From Pseudomonas reinekei (lineage in GTDB: Bacteria > Pseudomonadota > Gammaproteobacteria > Pseudomonadales > Pseudomonadaceae), in assembly GCF_001945365.1 (NCBI RefSeq), contig NZ_MSTQ01000009.1, positions 62,001 through 126,000 on the forward strand: 64,000 bases of DNA, given 5' to 3'. Below the pieces are notes generated by a model. That model had not been told where the DNA came from, did no database searches, and was given only the letters and a program-made list of their open reading frames with translations. The position numbers and the translations under genes were made by a program. Positions 47,470 to 57,400 of the stretch are shown here, piece after piece. How positions within the stretch are numbered: position 1 is the first letter of the stretch; each line of letters opens with the position of its first letter.

Positions 47470-49692
47470 TCATGGCAGATCACGCCAGAACCGTCGTTCC
47501 AGACGCATTGAGCGGGGTGATTCGAACCGCCCCAGTTGCAGATGAATGGCGCCCTGCTCAGCGCTGTCGTAGATCGTAATGCCACGTTTGCGATAGCGCG
47601 CCACGACCGTTGGATGCGGATGGCCAAACGAGTTGCCGTGCCCGCGGGAAATCAGTACCGCTTTGGGCTGCAGGCCGTTGAGCAGCGCTGTCGACGACGA
47701 ACTGCGGCTGCCATGATGCGGTGCCTGCAACCAGTCCGTCGGGACGGCCAATGCACTGTCGAGCAATGATCGCTCGGCGGCGGCATCGATATCTCCGGTC
47801 AGCAGCAACCGTTCGGCATTGGCTTCGATCTGTAAAACACAGGACTTCTGATTGCTGTCCCCGGCTGCCGACCATTGCCAGAGCCGGAACTGAACGCCGT
47901 CCCAGGTCCATTGCCGGTCCGTTTCACAGGCTTGGGCTTGCAGTGCGGCGGGCAGGGCTTGCGGATCGCCACTGATCACGCCCTTGACCGGCAGCCCTTT
48001 AGCCACTGCCCGGGCACCGCCAGCATGATCGGCGTCAGCGTGGCTGATCAGCATCACGTCGAGTTCTTTCACCCCCAGTTTGCGCAATGATGGCAGTACG
48101 ACCCGCTCTCCCAGGTCGAAATCACCGAAACGCGGGCCGGTGTCATACAGCAGCGTGTGATGGCGAGTGCGCACCAGTATCGCCAGGCCTTGGCCGACAT
48201 CCAGTTGCCAGATGTCGGCGATCCCTTCGGGCAGTGCTGCCCGAGGGGGAAATACCAGCAACAGCAACATCGGCCACCCCAGCGGGCGCAGTGGTACACC
48301 CCGTGGCAGTAACAATAGAAAGGCGCCCATCGCCCCCACGCACCAGACCCAGAACGGAATCGCCATGGGCACCCAGGCCGGAATCTGCCCAGCGGCCAAC
48401 GCCAGGCCCTTGAACAAGACATCGATCAGACCGCCCGCCAGCCACAACAGCCCCTCCCCCACGTAAGGCAGCGGCAACAACACGGTGCCGAGCAATGCGG
48501 GGGGCAACACCACCAGACTGATCCAGGGCACCGCCAGCAAGTTGACCAGCGGCCCGCTGACACTGATCGGCAACCCCAGTATCAACAGCAAAGGCAACAG
48601 GCCAATGGCGATCAACCATTGGGCGCGGGTCCAGGTTTGCCACCACCGCCAAGGCCCCAGACGACCACCAAAGGTAAAAATCAATACCGCGACCGCGGCG
48701 AAGGACAACCAGAACCCCGGCTGCAAACTGGCCAGCGGGGCCAGCAGCAATACGCCATTGAGTGCCAGCAATAACGGCCACCAGGCACCGAGGTGACGAA
48801 AACGCAGGCGCCACAACAACACCAGACCGATCATCAAACAGGCACGGTGTACCGGGACTTCAAATCCGGCCAACAGTCCGTAGCCCAACGCGGCACTGAA
48901 TGCCAGACCACAGGCCCAGGGCAACCAGGGCAGACGGTTCGGCCACAATCCATAGCGGGCAAGACCGGCGATCAGCAGGTAGACCACGCCCGCCAGCAAA
49001 CCGATGTGCTGGCCGGAAATCACCAACAGGTGCACGGTGCCGGTGTCTTGCAGCACTTGCCAGTCTTCACGGCTGAGCCCGGCGCCATCCCCCAGCACCA
49101 ATGCTGCCAACGCCCCCGTTCGGCCCTGGGCATCCACTGCCAGCAGCCTCTGGCGGATGCCATCGCGCCAGGCCCACCTCGCCTCGGCCAGTCGCTCGCC
49201 GTCCTTGACCGTACCCGTTGCACCTATGCCCTGCGCCAATAACCAGGCCTGATAATCGAAAGCCTGCGGATTGAGCAAACCGGCTGGACGCTTCAACTTG
49301 ACCGCCAATCGCCAGCGCTCGCCGCTTTTCACCGGCGGACCGTCGTACCAGGCCAGTCGCATGCGTGTCGGCACTTTCCCGTGTCGCGACGTAGCCTGGG
49401 CCAATTCAAAGCGAACCACCGCCTCCCCGTTCTCGGGCAATCCCGTCACACGACCCTCGACCCAGCGGGTTCCACCGTCCAGGCTCGGCGCCAGACGGTC
49501 ATCCAGTGCCCATTGGGCCTGCACGCAGGCCCAACTCAAACCGAACAGGAAAAACGCCGCCGGATAGGTCTTGAACGGCAACAACATCAAACCGGCAACC
49601 GGCATCAACCACCACAACCCGACCGGCGGCAATGCCGGTAAAAAACGCAGGGCCAGCAGACCCAACGCCAGCGCCATCATCCCTGTGCGCAT
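47470..49692 (-). CDS. ComEC/Rec2 DNA internalization protein
   Basis: About 740 residues. The N-terminal DUF4131 region and the central Competence domain (VISGQHIGLLAGVVYLLIAGLARYGLW) make many membrane spans; the C-terminal metallo-beta-lactamase domain has HADADHAGGA and APHHGSRSSS. ComEC forms the inner-membrane channel for single-stranded DNA uptake. The start at 49692 (MRTGMMALALG, AAGGA upstream) is preferred; an in-frame ATG at 49725 adds 11 residues. It is upstream of the exbBD-lpxK genes on the same strand. Confidence 0.92.
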   Translation of the reverse strand: MRTGMMALALGLLALRFLPALPPVGLWWLMPVAGLMLLPFKTYPAAFFLFGLSWACVQAQWALDDRLAPSLDGGTRWVEGRVTGLPENGEAVVRFELAQATSRHGKVPTRMRLAWYDGPPVKSGERWRLAVKLKRPAGLLNPQAFDYQAWLLAQGIGATGTVKDGERLAEARWAWRDGIRQRLLAVDAQGRTGALAALVLGDGAGLSREDWQVLQDTGTVHLLVISGQHIGLLAGVVYLLIAGLARYGLWPNRLPWLPWACGLAFSAALGYGLLAGFEVPVHRACLMIGLVLLWRLRFRHLGAWWPLLLALNGVLLLAPLASLQPGFWLSFAAVAVLIFTFGGRLGPWRWWQTWTRAQWLIAIGLLPLLLILGLPISVSGPLVNLLAVPWISLVVLPPALLGTVLLPLPYVGEGLLWLAGGLIDVLFKGLALAAGQIPAWVPMAIPFWVWCVGAMGAFLLLLPRGVPLRPLGWPMLLLLVFPPRAALPEGIADIWQLDVGQGLAILVRTRHHTLLYDTGPRFGDFDLGERVVLPSLRKLGVKELDVMLISHADADHAGGARAVAKGLPVKGVISGDPQALPAALQAQACETDRQWTWDGVQFRLWQWSAAGDSNQKSCVLQIEANAERLLLTGDIDAAAERSLLDSALAVPTDWLQAPHHGSRSSSSTALLNGLQPKAVLISRGHGNSFGHPHPTVVARYRKRGITIYDSAEQGAIHLQLGRFESPRSMRLERRFWRDLP

Positions 49693-49828
49693 AAGCCCGT
49701 CCTTGAGAGTCCCGGTCTTAGGCATAGACGTCCGGGCGCACGCTCGTCGTTATCAATTGTCACAAAGTCTGAATGGGCGCTTCATAGAATCCAGACATAC
49801 TTGCCGCCTTGACCGACCGAGAAGCCCT

Positions 49829-50344
49829 ATGCCCCGGCGATTATTCAAACGTTACATGCCAGACCCGACCAGCATCAGGGAACACAAGTCCTTACGCTTT
49901 CTCGGCACGCTGCTGCATGACCCGAACCTCTGGCACCTCAATCGTCATTCCGTCGCACGGGCCATGGCGGTTGGCTTGTTCGCGGCGTTCCTGCCGATTC
50001 CGTTGCAGATGTTGCTGGCGGCCTTCCTTGCGATCGTGGTGCGCGGCAATATGCCGATTGCAGTGAGCCTGGTCTGGCTGACCAATCCGATCACCATGCC
50101 GGCGGTGTTCTTTTGCACCTATCAGACGGGGGCGTGGTTGTTGGACGTTCCTGCACGGCATTTGCCGGATGAGTTGACCTGGGAATGGATTAGCGGCGAG
50201 CTCTCGACGTTATGGCAACCGTTTTTGCTGGGGTCGGTGGTGACGGGGTTGGTGCTGGGGGCGTTGGCTTATTGTCTGGTGATGATGTATTGGCGGTGGT
50301 GGGTGGCTCGGCAGTGGGCTCGGAGAAAGAAGAGCCGGATGTGA
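49829..50344 (+). CDS. DUF2062 membrane protein
   Basis: A 171-residue protein with PDPTSIREHKSLRFLGTLLHDPNLWHLNRHSVARAMAVGLFAAFLPIPLQMLLAA, the hallmark of DUF2062, then two or three further membrane spans (WLTNPITMPAVFFCTYQTG) and a basic end. Its function is unknown. The start ATG at 49829 gives the family-typical MPRRLFKRYMPD. It is divergent from comEC. Confidence 0.88.
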   Translation: MPRRLFKRYMPDPTSIREHKSLRFLGTLLHDPNLWHLNRHSVARAMAVGLFAAFLPIPLQMLLAAFLAIVVRGNMPIAVSLVWLTNPITMPAVFFCTYQTGAWLLDVPARHLPDELTWEWISGELSTLWQPFLLGSVVTGLVLGALAYCLVMMYWRWWVARQWARRKKSRM

Positions 50345-50373
50345 GTGGGCTGTCTTTGGGATGGGATTGATCG

Positions 50374-50946
50374 TGTACATATCCGTTGTTTTGGTAACGG
50401 CTGCTGACGGTTCCGCTCTTACAGCGGGTCACTTTCGAAAAGCGCGAAAGTAACCAAAGCGCTTTTGCCCCTTTCGTTCGGTGCCTCGCCTAGGCTCGGC
50501 ATGCCCTCGCTCCGGTCCTGCTCCGTGGGCTCGCCGCCATCGGCCATCCATGGCCGGGGGCGGCTAACCCGGCATCCATGCCGGGTTGCCCACTGCGCAG
50601 AACCTCCACTCGGCCTCACGAGGGGGCGAGTTCCGCCACAGCACCGCGAGGCGGCCTGCCGGCCGGCCTGTTTATCTGGTTTGTGCGCATCTCCCCCTGT
50701 AGAAGCCGGCTTGCTGGCGATGGCGACCGCTCAGTCAACATCATCGAGACTGACATACAGCTATCTCCAGCAGGCTGGCTCGCACATTTGGATTGGAGGG
50801 TGTCTGATAAAGATTGGTTGGCTGGCAGCGCGTCATCGCCAGCAAGCCGGCTCCTACAGGTTGGAATGCGGACCACCAAATCAAACAGGCCGGCCGTCAG
50901 GCCGCCTCGGCCCTTTTGATTCACCCGCCCCCTCGGCAGGTTGACC
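50374..50946. repeat. Large composite intergenic repeat, copy A
   Basis: This 570-base stretch has no gene. The left part from GTACATATCCGTTG to the GCTTTTGCCCCTTTCG segment matches, inverted, the copy at 61680-62000. From 50602 to 50945 it forms a long imperfect palindrome (arms around 50602-50680 and 50870-50945, sharing GAGGCGGCCTG and GGCCGGCCTGTTT), with a REPIN (50699-50860, TGTAGAAGCCGGCTTGCTGGCGATG type) at its centre. Open reading frames here are not genes. Confidence 0.8.
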
Positions 50947-50961
50947 ACTAGAAAAACAACC

Positions 50962-51741
50962 TCAGGTCCGCATCCCCCGCCCACTCACCAACAACCGCGC
51001 ACAGCCAACATACAAAACCCCAGTCGCCACCACCATAAAGGCAATCGCCACACTGATCCGAATATCCGAAACCCCGAGGATCCCGTACCGGAAAGCATTG
51101 ACCATATGCAATACAGGGTTGGCCAGCGACACGGTCTGCCAAAACGGCGGCAGCAGCGTAATCGAATAGAACACCCCACCGAGATAGGTCAACGGCGTCA
51201 GCACAAACGTCGGGATGATCGAGATGTCATCGAAGTTGCGCGCAAACACCGCGTTGATGAAGCCCAATAACGAGAAGATCGTCGCCGTCAGCACCACCAC
51301 CAGAATGGTCACACCCAGGTGATGCACCTGCAGATGGGTGAAGAACAGCGACAACAACGTCACGATGATCCCGACCATCAACCCGCGCAGCACGCCGCCC
51401 AAGGTGTAGCCGATCAGGATAGTGTGCGGCGAAACCGGAGAGACCATCAGTTCTTCGATGGAGCGCTGGAATTTGCTGCCGAAGAAACTCGACACCACGT
51501 TGCCGTAGGAGTTGGTGATCACCGACATCATGATCAGCCCCGGCACGATGTACTCCATGTAAGTGAAGCCGCCCATGTCGCCGATTTGCCGGCCGATCAG
51601 GTTACCGAAGATCACGAAATACAGAACCATGGTGATCGCCGGCGGTAGCAGGGTCTGCGGCCAGATCCGGGTGAAGCGCCGGATTTCACGGTAAACGATG
51701 GTATTGAGGGCAACGAGGTTGGGTCGCAGCTCGGAACTCAT
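50962..51741 (-). CDS. ABC-2 type exporter permease (YadH-like)
   Basis: A 259-residue permease with six hydrophobic segments and the ABC-2 signature GVFYSITLLPPFWQTVSLANPVLHMVNAFRYG near the C-terminus. YadGH-type pairs export unknown substrates. Its start overlaps the ATPase stop by four bases. Confidence 0.9.
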   Translation of the reverse strand: MSSELRPNLVALNTIVYREIRRFTRIWPQTLLPPAITMVLYFVIFGNLIGRQIGDMGGFTYMEYIVPGLIMMSVITNSYGNVVSSFFGSKFQRSIEELMVSPVSPHTILIGYTLGGVLRGLMVGIIVTLLSLFFTHLQVHHLGVTILVVVLTATIFSLLGFINAVFARNFDDISIIPTFVLTPLTYLGGVFYSITLLPPFWQTVSLANPVLHMVNAFRYGILGVSDIRISVAIAFMVVATGVLYVGCARLLVSGRGMRT

Positions 51742-52670
51742 ACTGCCACCTTCGACAGATTTTTCTCCACCAGGGACACGAACAACTCCTCAAGGCGATT
51801 GGTTTTATTGCGCAGGCTCAACACCTCGATGTTCTGCTGGGCAAGCTGGGTGAACAGCGCCGTGATCCCCATGGACTTGTCCACCTGGACCTCCAGCGTG
51901 TGATCGTCGAGCAAACGGGATGGATAACCCAGCAACTGCGGCGGCGCAACCAGGCTGTTCTTCAGATCCAGCAGGAAGGTCTCGACGTGCAACTGGCCGA
52001 GTAACTGCTTCATGCTCGTGTTCTCGACAATGGTCCCGTGGTCGATGATGCCGATGTTGCGGCACAACTGCTCAGCCTCTTCCAGGTAGTGCGTGGTGAG
52101 GATGATGGTGATGCCTTTCTGGTTCAGCTCAGTGAGGAAAGTCCACATCGAGCGACGCAGTTCGATGTCCACGCCGGCAGTCGGTTCGTCGAGAATCAAC
52201 AGGCGCGGTTCGTGAACCAGCGCACGGGCGATCATCAAGCGACGCTTCATGCCGCCGGACAGCGAACGCGACGGCACATCGCGCTTGTCCCACAGACCGA
52301 GCTGGGTCAGGTATTGCTCGGCGCGCTCCTTGGCGACTTTCGACGTAATGCCGTAGTAACCCGCTTGGGTCACGACAATGTCGAAGGTCTTTTCGAACTG
52401 GTTGAAGTTGAACTCCTGAGGCACAACGCCAATGGAACGCTTGAGCTGCGCAGGGTTCTTGTCCAGATCGTGACCAAAGATATTCACCGTACCGCTGGTC
52501 TTGTTCACCAGGGTCGAGAGAATGCCGATCGTCGTGGATTTGCCGGCGCCGTTGGGGCCGAGCAAGGCGAAAAAATCACCTTCGGCGACGTCCAGATCGA
52601 TACCACTCAAGGCCTGGAAACCGTTGCCGTAGGTTTTGGTTAGCTGCCGGATGGACAGAGCGGAACTCAT
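51738..52670 (-). CDS. ABC exporter ATP-binding protein (YadG-like)
   Basis: A 310-residue ATPase: Walker A GPNGAGKST (about 38-46), Q-loop VPQEFNFN, signature LSGGMKRRL, Walker B LLILDEPTAGVD and the switch His in LTTHYLEEAE. Function as part of an exporter with the permease is clear; the substrate is not. Confidence 0.93.
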   Translation of the reverse strand: MSSALSIRQLTKTYGNGFQALSGIDLDVAEGDFFALLGPNGAGKSTTIGILSTLVNKTSGTVNIFGHDLDKNPAQLKRSIGVVPQEFNFNQFEKTFDIVVTQAGYYGITSKVAKERAEQYLTQLGLWDKRDVPSRSLSGGMKRRLMIARALVHEPRLLILDEPTAGVDIELRRSMWTFLTELNQKGITIILTTHYLEEAEQLCRNIGIIDHGTIVENTSMKQLLGQLHVETFLLDLKNSLVAPPQLLGYPSRLLDDHTLEVQVDKSMGITALFTQLAQQNIEVLSLRNKTNRLEELFVSLVEKNLSKVAV

Positions 52671-52802
52671 ATCGGATTACGCACCAAGAAGGGAAGAAAG
52701 GAGTAAATAAGGGCGGCCGGCGAGCAATGCAACCGCGGCGCATGAACGCAATGGTGCTTGTCGCCGCCACACAAGTACAGTCAACTGTGTCGATAATAAG
52801 TA

Positions 52803-53426
52803 TTAAGTCAACGCGGTCATAACGGCCTTGCGATACGCCGGACGCTGTTTCAGCCGTGCATACCAGGCCTCCAGATGCGGCCGTGGCGCGCGTTCGATCG
52901 GCATCTCGAACCAGGCATAAATGAAACTGCCCAGGGGAATGTCGCCCATGCCGATTTCCTCGCCGGACAGGTAAGGCGTGGCCGCCAGCGCTTGATCGGC
53001 CATTTCCAGCAACCCCTCGCATTCCGTGATTGCAGCCTTGATCGCAGGCCAGTCCTGCTGATCTGCCGGGGTGCGCAACACGCCCCAGAACACGGTGCGG
53101 AAAGGACCGGCGAAACTGGACGTGGTCCAGTCCATCCATTTGTCAGCGATGGCACGCGCTTGCACACTGGCCGGATACCACGCGGTATCCGCCGCATGTC
53201 TGGCCAGTAGATAACGCACGATGGCGTTGGATTCCCACAACACAAAACCGTCGTCTTCGATCACCGGCACGCGGCCATTGGGGTTCATTGCACGGTACTC
53301 GGGCGTATCGACAACACCAAAGGCGCCGCCCGCATCGATGGCTTCATACGCCAGCCCCAACTCCTCGGCGGCCCACAATGGCTTTCTGACATTCGATGAA
53401 TTTTTCCGACCCCAGATCTTCAGCAT
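52803..53426 (-). CDS. Glutathione S-transferase family protein
   Basis: A 207-residue protein with an N-terminal thioredoxin-like domain containing the glutathione-binding NPNGRVPVIEDDGFVLWESNAIVRYL and a helical C-terminal domain. The residue near SSNVRKPLW is a candidate catalytic Ser. GAGG is five bases upstream of the ATG. Substrate unknown. Confidence 0.9.
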   Translation of the reverse strand: MLKIWGRKNSSNVRKPLWAAEELGLAYEAIDAGGAFGVVDTPEYRAMNPNGRVPVIEDDGFVLWESNAIVRYLLARHAADTAWYPASVQARAIADKWMDWTTSSFAGPFRTVFWGVLRTPADQQDWPAIKAAITECEGLLEMADQALAATPYLSGEEIGMGDIPLGSFIYAWFEMPIERAPRPHLEAWYARLKQRPAYRKAVMTALT

Positions 53427-53469
53427 GACCGCCTCTTGATTGATGAATGCGCAGGCAGCATACGCCGGA

Positions 53470-54141
53470 TCAGGCGCGACTCAAATCAGTCTGCATGTCA
53501 CCCAACAACGGCGGCAGTTGTTCGCCGAACAGATGCGGATAGCACTTTTCCAGGTGCTCGAAAAAGAACGCTTCAGGCACATCGGCAAACTGGCCGTGAT
53601 CGACGAGGTACTCCATCAGCTGCTCGCCATCGCGGTTGTACGGGTGGAAAACGCTGTCGTTGATGCCGTCGAATTCCAGCGGCGCCACATTGAACAACTC
53701 GCAAAGTTTCTGGTTGAACGCGGGGGTCGCCTTGACCCAGCGACCCTGCAGATAGAACTCGGTGTAACCGTGCATGGCGAACATGTCGCTCTTGAGCAAT
53801 TCGAGCAGACGCGGCGTCGACAAATGATTGCGCACATCCGCCAGGCCGATCCGCGCCGGGATGCCGCAATGGCGCGCGGCACCGGCCAGCAGCGTGGCTT
53901 TGGGCACGCAATAACTCTCGCCAGCCGCCAGTGCGTAACTGCCGCGCAAGGTCTGCGGATCACGGCTGAAGGTGTACGGGTTGTAGCGCACCGCCTCGCG
54001 TACGGCGTAATAAAGGCTGATCGCCTGCTCGCGCGGGTCGCGACTGCTGCCACGGTGTTTTTCGGCGAACTCCACCACGCCGGGATGGTCACTATCGATG
54101 AAGCGGCCGGGGCTTAAGTACGGGTGCAGATACTCGTGCAT
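53470..54141 (-). CDS. Transglutaminase-like (papain-fold) protein
   Basis: A 223-residue protein with the transglutaminase-like core: ISLYYAVREAVRYNPYTF, then GESYCVPKATLLAGAARHCGIPARIGLADVRNH with the catalytic Cys near 78, and the His in MHGYTEFYLQGRWVKATPAFN. Likely a cysteine protease or amidase-type enzyme of unknown target. AGGAGA precedes the ATG. Confidence 0.88.
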   Translation of the reverse strand: MHEYLHPYLSPGRFIDSDHPGVVEFAEKHRGSSRDPREQAISLYYAVREAVRYNPYTFSRDPQTLRGSYALAAGESYCVPKATLLAGAARHCGIPARIGLADVRNHLSTPRLLELLKSDMFAMHGYTEFYLQGRWVKATPAFNQKLCELFNVAPLEFDGINDSVFHPYNRDGEQLMEYLVDHGQFADVPEAFFFEHLEKCYPHLFGEQLPPLLGDMQTDLSRA

Positions 54142-54390
54142 GCGGGCGATCTCCTGGGGGAAGCCTCGAGTCTAACGAGAGGTTCAGCACAGAGATAACG
54201 ACGTTTCGGCCAAACATGGGCGCTTAGCCGCCCGCTCAATGAACGTTTTCCCGGGCATGTTGCCAACCGGACCTACAGAAATCATCCGGGATTTCCCACG
54301 ATTTCAATCACCTCGCTCCGACCACCCCGTTTTGCGGATGCCGTCTAAGCTCTGTGGGTTGGCTTGCCCTGGTTTCACGGAGGATTAAAT

Positions 54391-56838
54391 ATGCTGCTGT
54401 TGTGGATACTGGTTCTGGTTGTCGGGATCGCTTATTTAGCCCACCGTCGCATTTCACCGCTGCCTGCCTTGGGCATCGTGGCTGTCTATCTGCTGGCAAT
54501 GGGCATCTTCAGTCACGCGCCGGGTTGGTTGCTGTTGATTTTCTGGGTGTTGCTCGCTGCGGTGGCCGCACCATTATTACTGCCAGACCTGCGCCGAAAA
54601 CTCTTCAGCGCGCCGATGTTCAACTGGTTCCAGAAAACCCTGCCACCCATGTCGCAAACCGAACGCGATGCCATTGAAGCGGGCACTGTGTGGTGGGATG
54701 GCGAACTGTTCAGCGGTCGTCCGGACTGGAACAAACTGCTGGCGTATCCCAAGGTACAGCTGAGCGAAGAGGAACAGGCCTTCATCGACGGCCCGACCGA
54801 AGAACTCTGCGCCATGGTCAGTGACTACCAGATTGGTCAAACCATGGACCTGCCGGCCGAGGCCTGGGCGTTCATCAAGGAAAACGGTTTCTTTGCCCTG
54901 ATCATCCCCAAGGAGTTCGGCGGCAAGGGCTTCTCGGCGTATGCCCACTCACAAGTGGCGATGAAACTCGCCAGCCACAGCGGCGACCTGGCCTCCACCG
55001 TGATGGTCCCCAACTCCCTCGGTCCGGCTGAACTGCTGCTGCATTACGGCACCGACGAACAACGCAACCACTACCTGCCACGTCTGGCGCGCGGCGACGA
55101 TATTCCGTGCTTCGCCCTCACCGGGCCAATGGCGGGTTCCGATGCCGGCGGCATGCCCGACACCGGGGTGATCTGCAAAGGTGAATGGGAAGGCCAGGAA
55201 ACCCTGGGCCTGCGCCTGAACTGGGAAAAGCGCTACATCACCCTGGGACCGGTGGCCACCCTCCTCGGCCTCGCCTTCAAGGCTTACGACCCGGACCACC
55301 TGCTGGGCGATAAAGAAGACCTGGGTATCAGCCTCGCGCTGATTCCGACCGATATTCCCGGCGTGGAAATCGGCCGTCGTCACCTGCCACTGGGCGCAGC
55401 GTTCATGAACGGCCCTAACGCCGGCAAAGACGTTTTCATCCCGCTGGAGTTCCTCATCGGTGGCCAGGAAATGCTCGGCAAAGGCTGGATGATGCTGATG
55501 AATTGCCTGTCGGTCGGGCGTTCGATTTCCCTGCCCGCCGTTGGCACCGGCATGGCCAAGTTCACCAGTCTGGTGACGGGCCAGTACGCGCAGATTCGCG
55601 AACAGTTCAACGTGCCGATTGCCGCGTTCGAAGGCATTCAGGAATCCATGGCCCGCATCGGCGGCAACGCCTGGATGATGGATGCCGCGCGGATGCTGAC
55701 CGCCAACGCAGTGGATCTGGGCGAGAAACCGTCGGTGTTGTCGGCGATCCTCAAGTATCACCTCACCGAACGGGGCCGCGAATGCATCAGCCACGCCATG
55801 GACGTGCATGGCGGCAAGGCAATCATTCAAGGACCGAACAACTACCTCGCGCGCAAATGGTGTGGCGCACCGATCTTCATTACCGTGGAAGGCGCCAACA
55901 TCCTTTCGCGCAACCTGATGATCTTCGGCCAGGGCGCGATTCGCTGCCATCCTTTCGTCCTCAAGGAAATGGCGCTGGCCACCCGTGAAGACAAGGATCA
56001 GGCACTGATCGAATTCGATGGCCTGCTGCTCAAGCACATTGGCTTTGCCGTCAGCAATGCCGCGAGCACGCTGGTGCTGAACCTCGGGTTTGGCCACCTG
56101 GAACATACCCCGGGCGACAAGCTCAGCCAGGGTTATTTCCGCGCCCTCAACCGTCAGGCCGCCGCATTTGCGCTGCTTGCCGATCTGAGCATGATGCTGC
56201 TCGGCGGGGAACTGAAACGCCGCGAACGCCTGTCGGCACGCCTGGGCGACGTGCTCAGCAACATGTACCTGGCCAGCGCCGCACTCAAGCGTTACAACGA
56301 CCTCGACGCGCCGGAACACATGGAGCCACTGTTTGCCTGGGCCATGGAGGAAAGCCTTGGCCAGGCCGAACGAGCCATGGATGAACTGCTCGACAATTTC
56401 CCGAACAAGGTGCTGGCATGCCTGCTGCGGGTGATCGTGTTCCCGTTCGGACGCCGCCATAAAGGACCTTCCGACAAGCTGGGCGCACAAGTGGCTGCGA
56501 TCATCGGTCGAGCCAAGGGTGATCCGGCGCTGGAGGAAGTGCTCCTCGGCTGCTACCGCCCACAATCGAAGGAAGATCCGGTCGGCGCCCTGCAACATGC
56601 CAGCAACCTGACGGGCGCTTCACAAACCCTGCAGAAAAAACTCCATGGGGCGCTCAAGAGCGGTCAGGTCAGACCGGTCGCCGGCGAACACGTGATCGAT
56701 GCGGCGCTGGAGGCCGGCGTATTGCAACCCGTGGAGGCGCAAACCCTGCGTGAGGCCGAGGCGGCACGGCGCAAGGTGATCGATGTCGACGACTTCGATA
56801 AAGAGGAGCTGGCGATAGCACCGGGGAAGGTCCGCTGA
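54391..56838 (+). CDS. fadE: Acyl-CoA dehydrogenase FadE
   Basis: An 815-residue dehydrogenase, matching E. coli FadE in length (814). It starts with a membrane region (two hydrophobic spans, about 1-65), followed by the acyl-CoA dehydrogenase core (ALTGPMAGSDAGG, about 255-267; QESMARIGGNAWMMDAARML; CISHAMDVHGGKAIIQGPNNYLAR) and the DUF1974-type C-terminal part. It catalyses the first step of fatty acid beta-oxidation and uses FAD. GGAGG lies just before the ATG at 54391. Confidence 0.96.
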   Translation: MLLLWILVLVVGIAYLAHRRISPLPALGIVAVYLLAMGIFSHAPGWLLLIFWVLLAAVAAPLLLPDLRRKLFSAPMFNWFQKTLPPMSQTERDAIEAGTVWWDGELFSGRPDWNKLLAYPKVQLSEEEQAFIDGPTEELCAMVSDYQIGQTMDLPAEAWAFIKENGFFALIIPKEFGGKGFSAYAHSQVAMKLASHSGDLASTVMVPNSLGPAELLLHYGTDEQRNHYLPRLARGDDIPCFALTGPMAGSDAGGMPDTGVICKGEWEGQETLGLRLNWEKRYITLGPVATLLGLAFKAYDPDHLLGDKEDLGISLALIPTDIPGVEIGRRHLPLGAAFMNGPNAGKDVFIPLEFLIGGQEMLGKGWMMLMNCLSVGRSISLPAVGTGMAKFTSLVTGQYAQIREQFNVPIAAFEGIQESMARIGGNAWMMDAARMLTANAVDLGEKPSVLSAILKYHLTERGRECISHAMDVHGGKAIIQGPNNYLARKWCGAPIFITVEGANILSRNLMIFGQGAIRCHPFVLKEMALATREDKDQALIEFDGLLLKHIGFAVSNAASTLVLNLGFGHLEHTPGDKLSQGYFRALNRQAAAFALLADLSMMLLGGELKRRERLSARLGDVLSNMYLASAALKRYNDLDAPEHMEPLFAWAMEESLGQAERAMDELLDNFPNKVLACLLRVIVFPFGRRHKGPSDKLGAQVAAIIGRAKGDPALEEVLLGCYRPQSKEDPVGALQHASNLTGASQTLQKKLHGALKSGQVRPVAGEHVIDAALEAGVLQPVEAQTLREAEAARRKVIDVDDFDKEELAIAPGKVR

Positions 56839-56921
56839 TCAAACCGTCCCCGTCCACCATGTAAAAACGGGCGCAGGAGCTTTATACTCCCGCGCCCGTT
56901 TTGCTCTTGAGGACTTATCTC

Positions 56922-57329
56922 GTGTCCAACATCGTTGCCGATCATCTCGTATTGCTCGACCACCTGCGCAGCATCCTGGTCGCCGTAGGTGAGGCCGAAC
57001 AGGTTCCCGACGAAAGCCATGCCTTGTTCCTGGAGCGCTTCGACGAACTGCTTGCACTGCTGCCGGTCGACCCGATCGAAAGCCAGTACCTGGGCCAGGA
57101 CATCCTGTGCCAGGTGATCACCCGTTACCCGCAAATCGCCCACCTGGTCCCGCGCGACCTGCTGTGGTACTTCGCCGGTGACTGCCTGCACTACATGCCC
57201 GATGACGAAATCGACCTGTATCAGGCGCTGGAAGAGCGTCGTTTCGAAGCTGAACAGAATGACGAACCGTTTGACTGGAACCAGGAAAAACAGCTGCTGG
57301 CGCTGTCCAATCAGGACAGCAAGCACTGA
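56922..57329 (+). CDS. Conserved hypothetical protein following fadE
   Basis: A 135-residue acidic protein starting at the GTG at 56922 (TGAGGA eight bases upstream; the TTG at 56901 is rejected). It contains VADHLVLLDHLRSILVAVGEAE, LPVDPIESQYLGQDILCQVITRYPQIAHLVPRDLLWYFAGDCLHYMPDDEI. No known domain is recognised. The 83-base gap to fadE and the common strand suggest co-transcription; P. aeruginosa has a similar small gene after its fadE homologue by recall. Confidence 0.8.
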   Translation: MSNIVADHLVLLDHLRSILVAVGEAEQVPDESHALFLERFDELLALLPVDPIESQYLGQDILCQVITRYPQIAHLVPRDLLWYFAGDCLHYMPDDEIDLYQALEERRFEAEQNDEPFDWNQEKQLLALSNQDSKH

Positions 57330-57346
57330 TCCAGGATCAGCAAAAC

Positions 57347-57377
57347 AAAAGGTCCGCATGCGGACCTTTTTTGTTTT
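57347..57377. terminator. Bidirectional terminator
   Basis: GGTCCGCATGCGGACC (57351-57366) is a perfect palindrome flanked by AAAA and TTTTTTT, between the fadE transcript and the convergent lysR gene. Confidence 0.92.
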
Positions 57378-57400
57378 TCCCGGCGAACTTTTGATCTTGC

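Noticed and set aside
50465..50944. Open frames of 113-159 codons in the 50.4-50.9 kb gap
   Set aside because: They consist of repeat and REP sequence in both orientations, with no conserved protein features.
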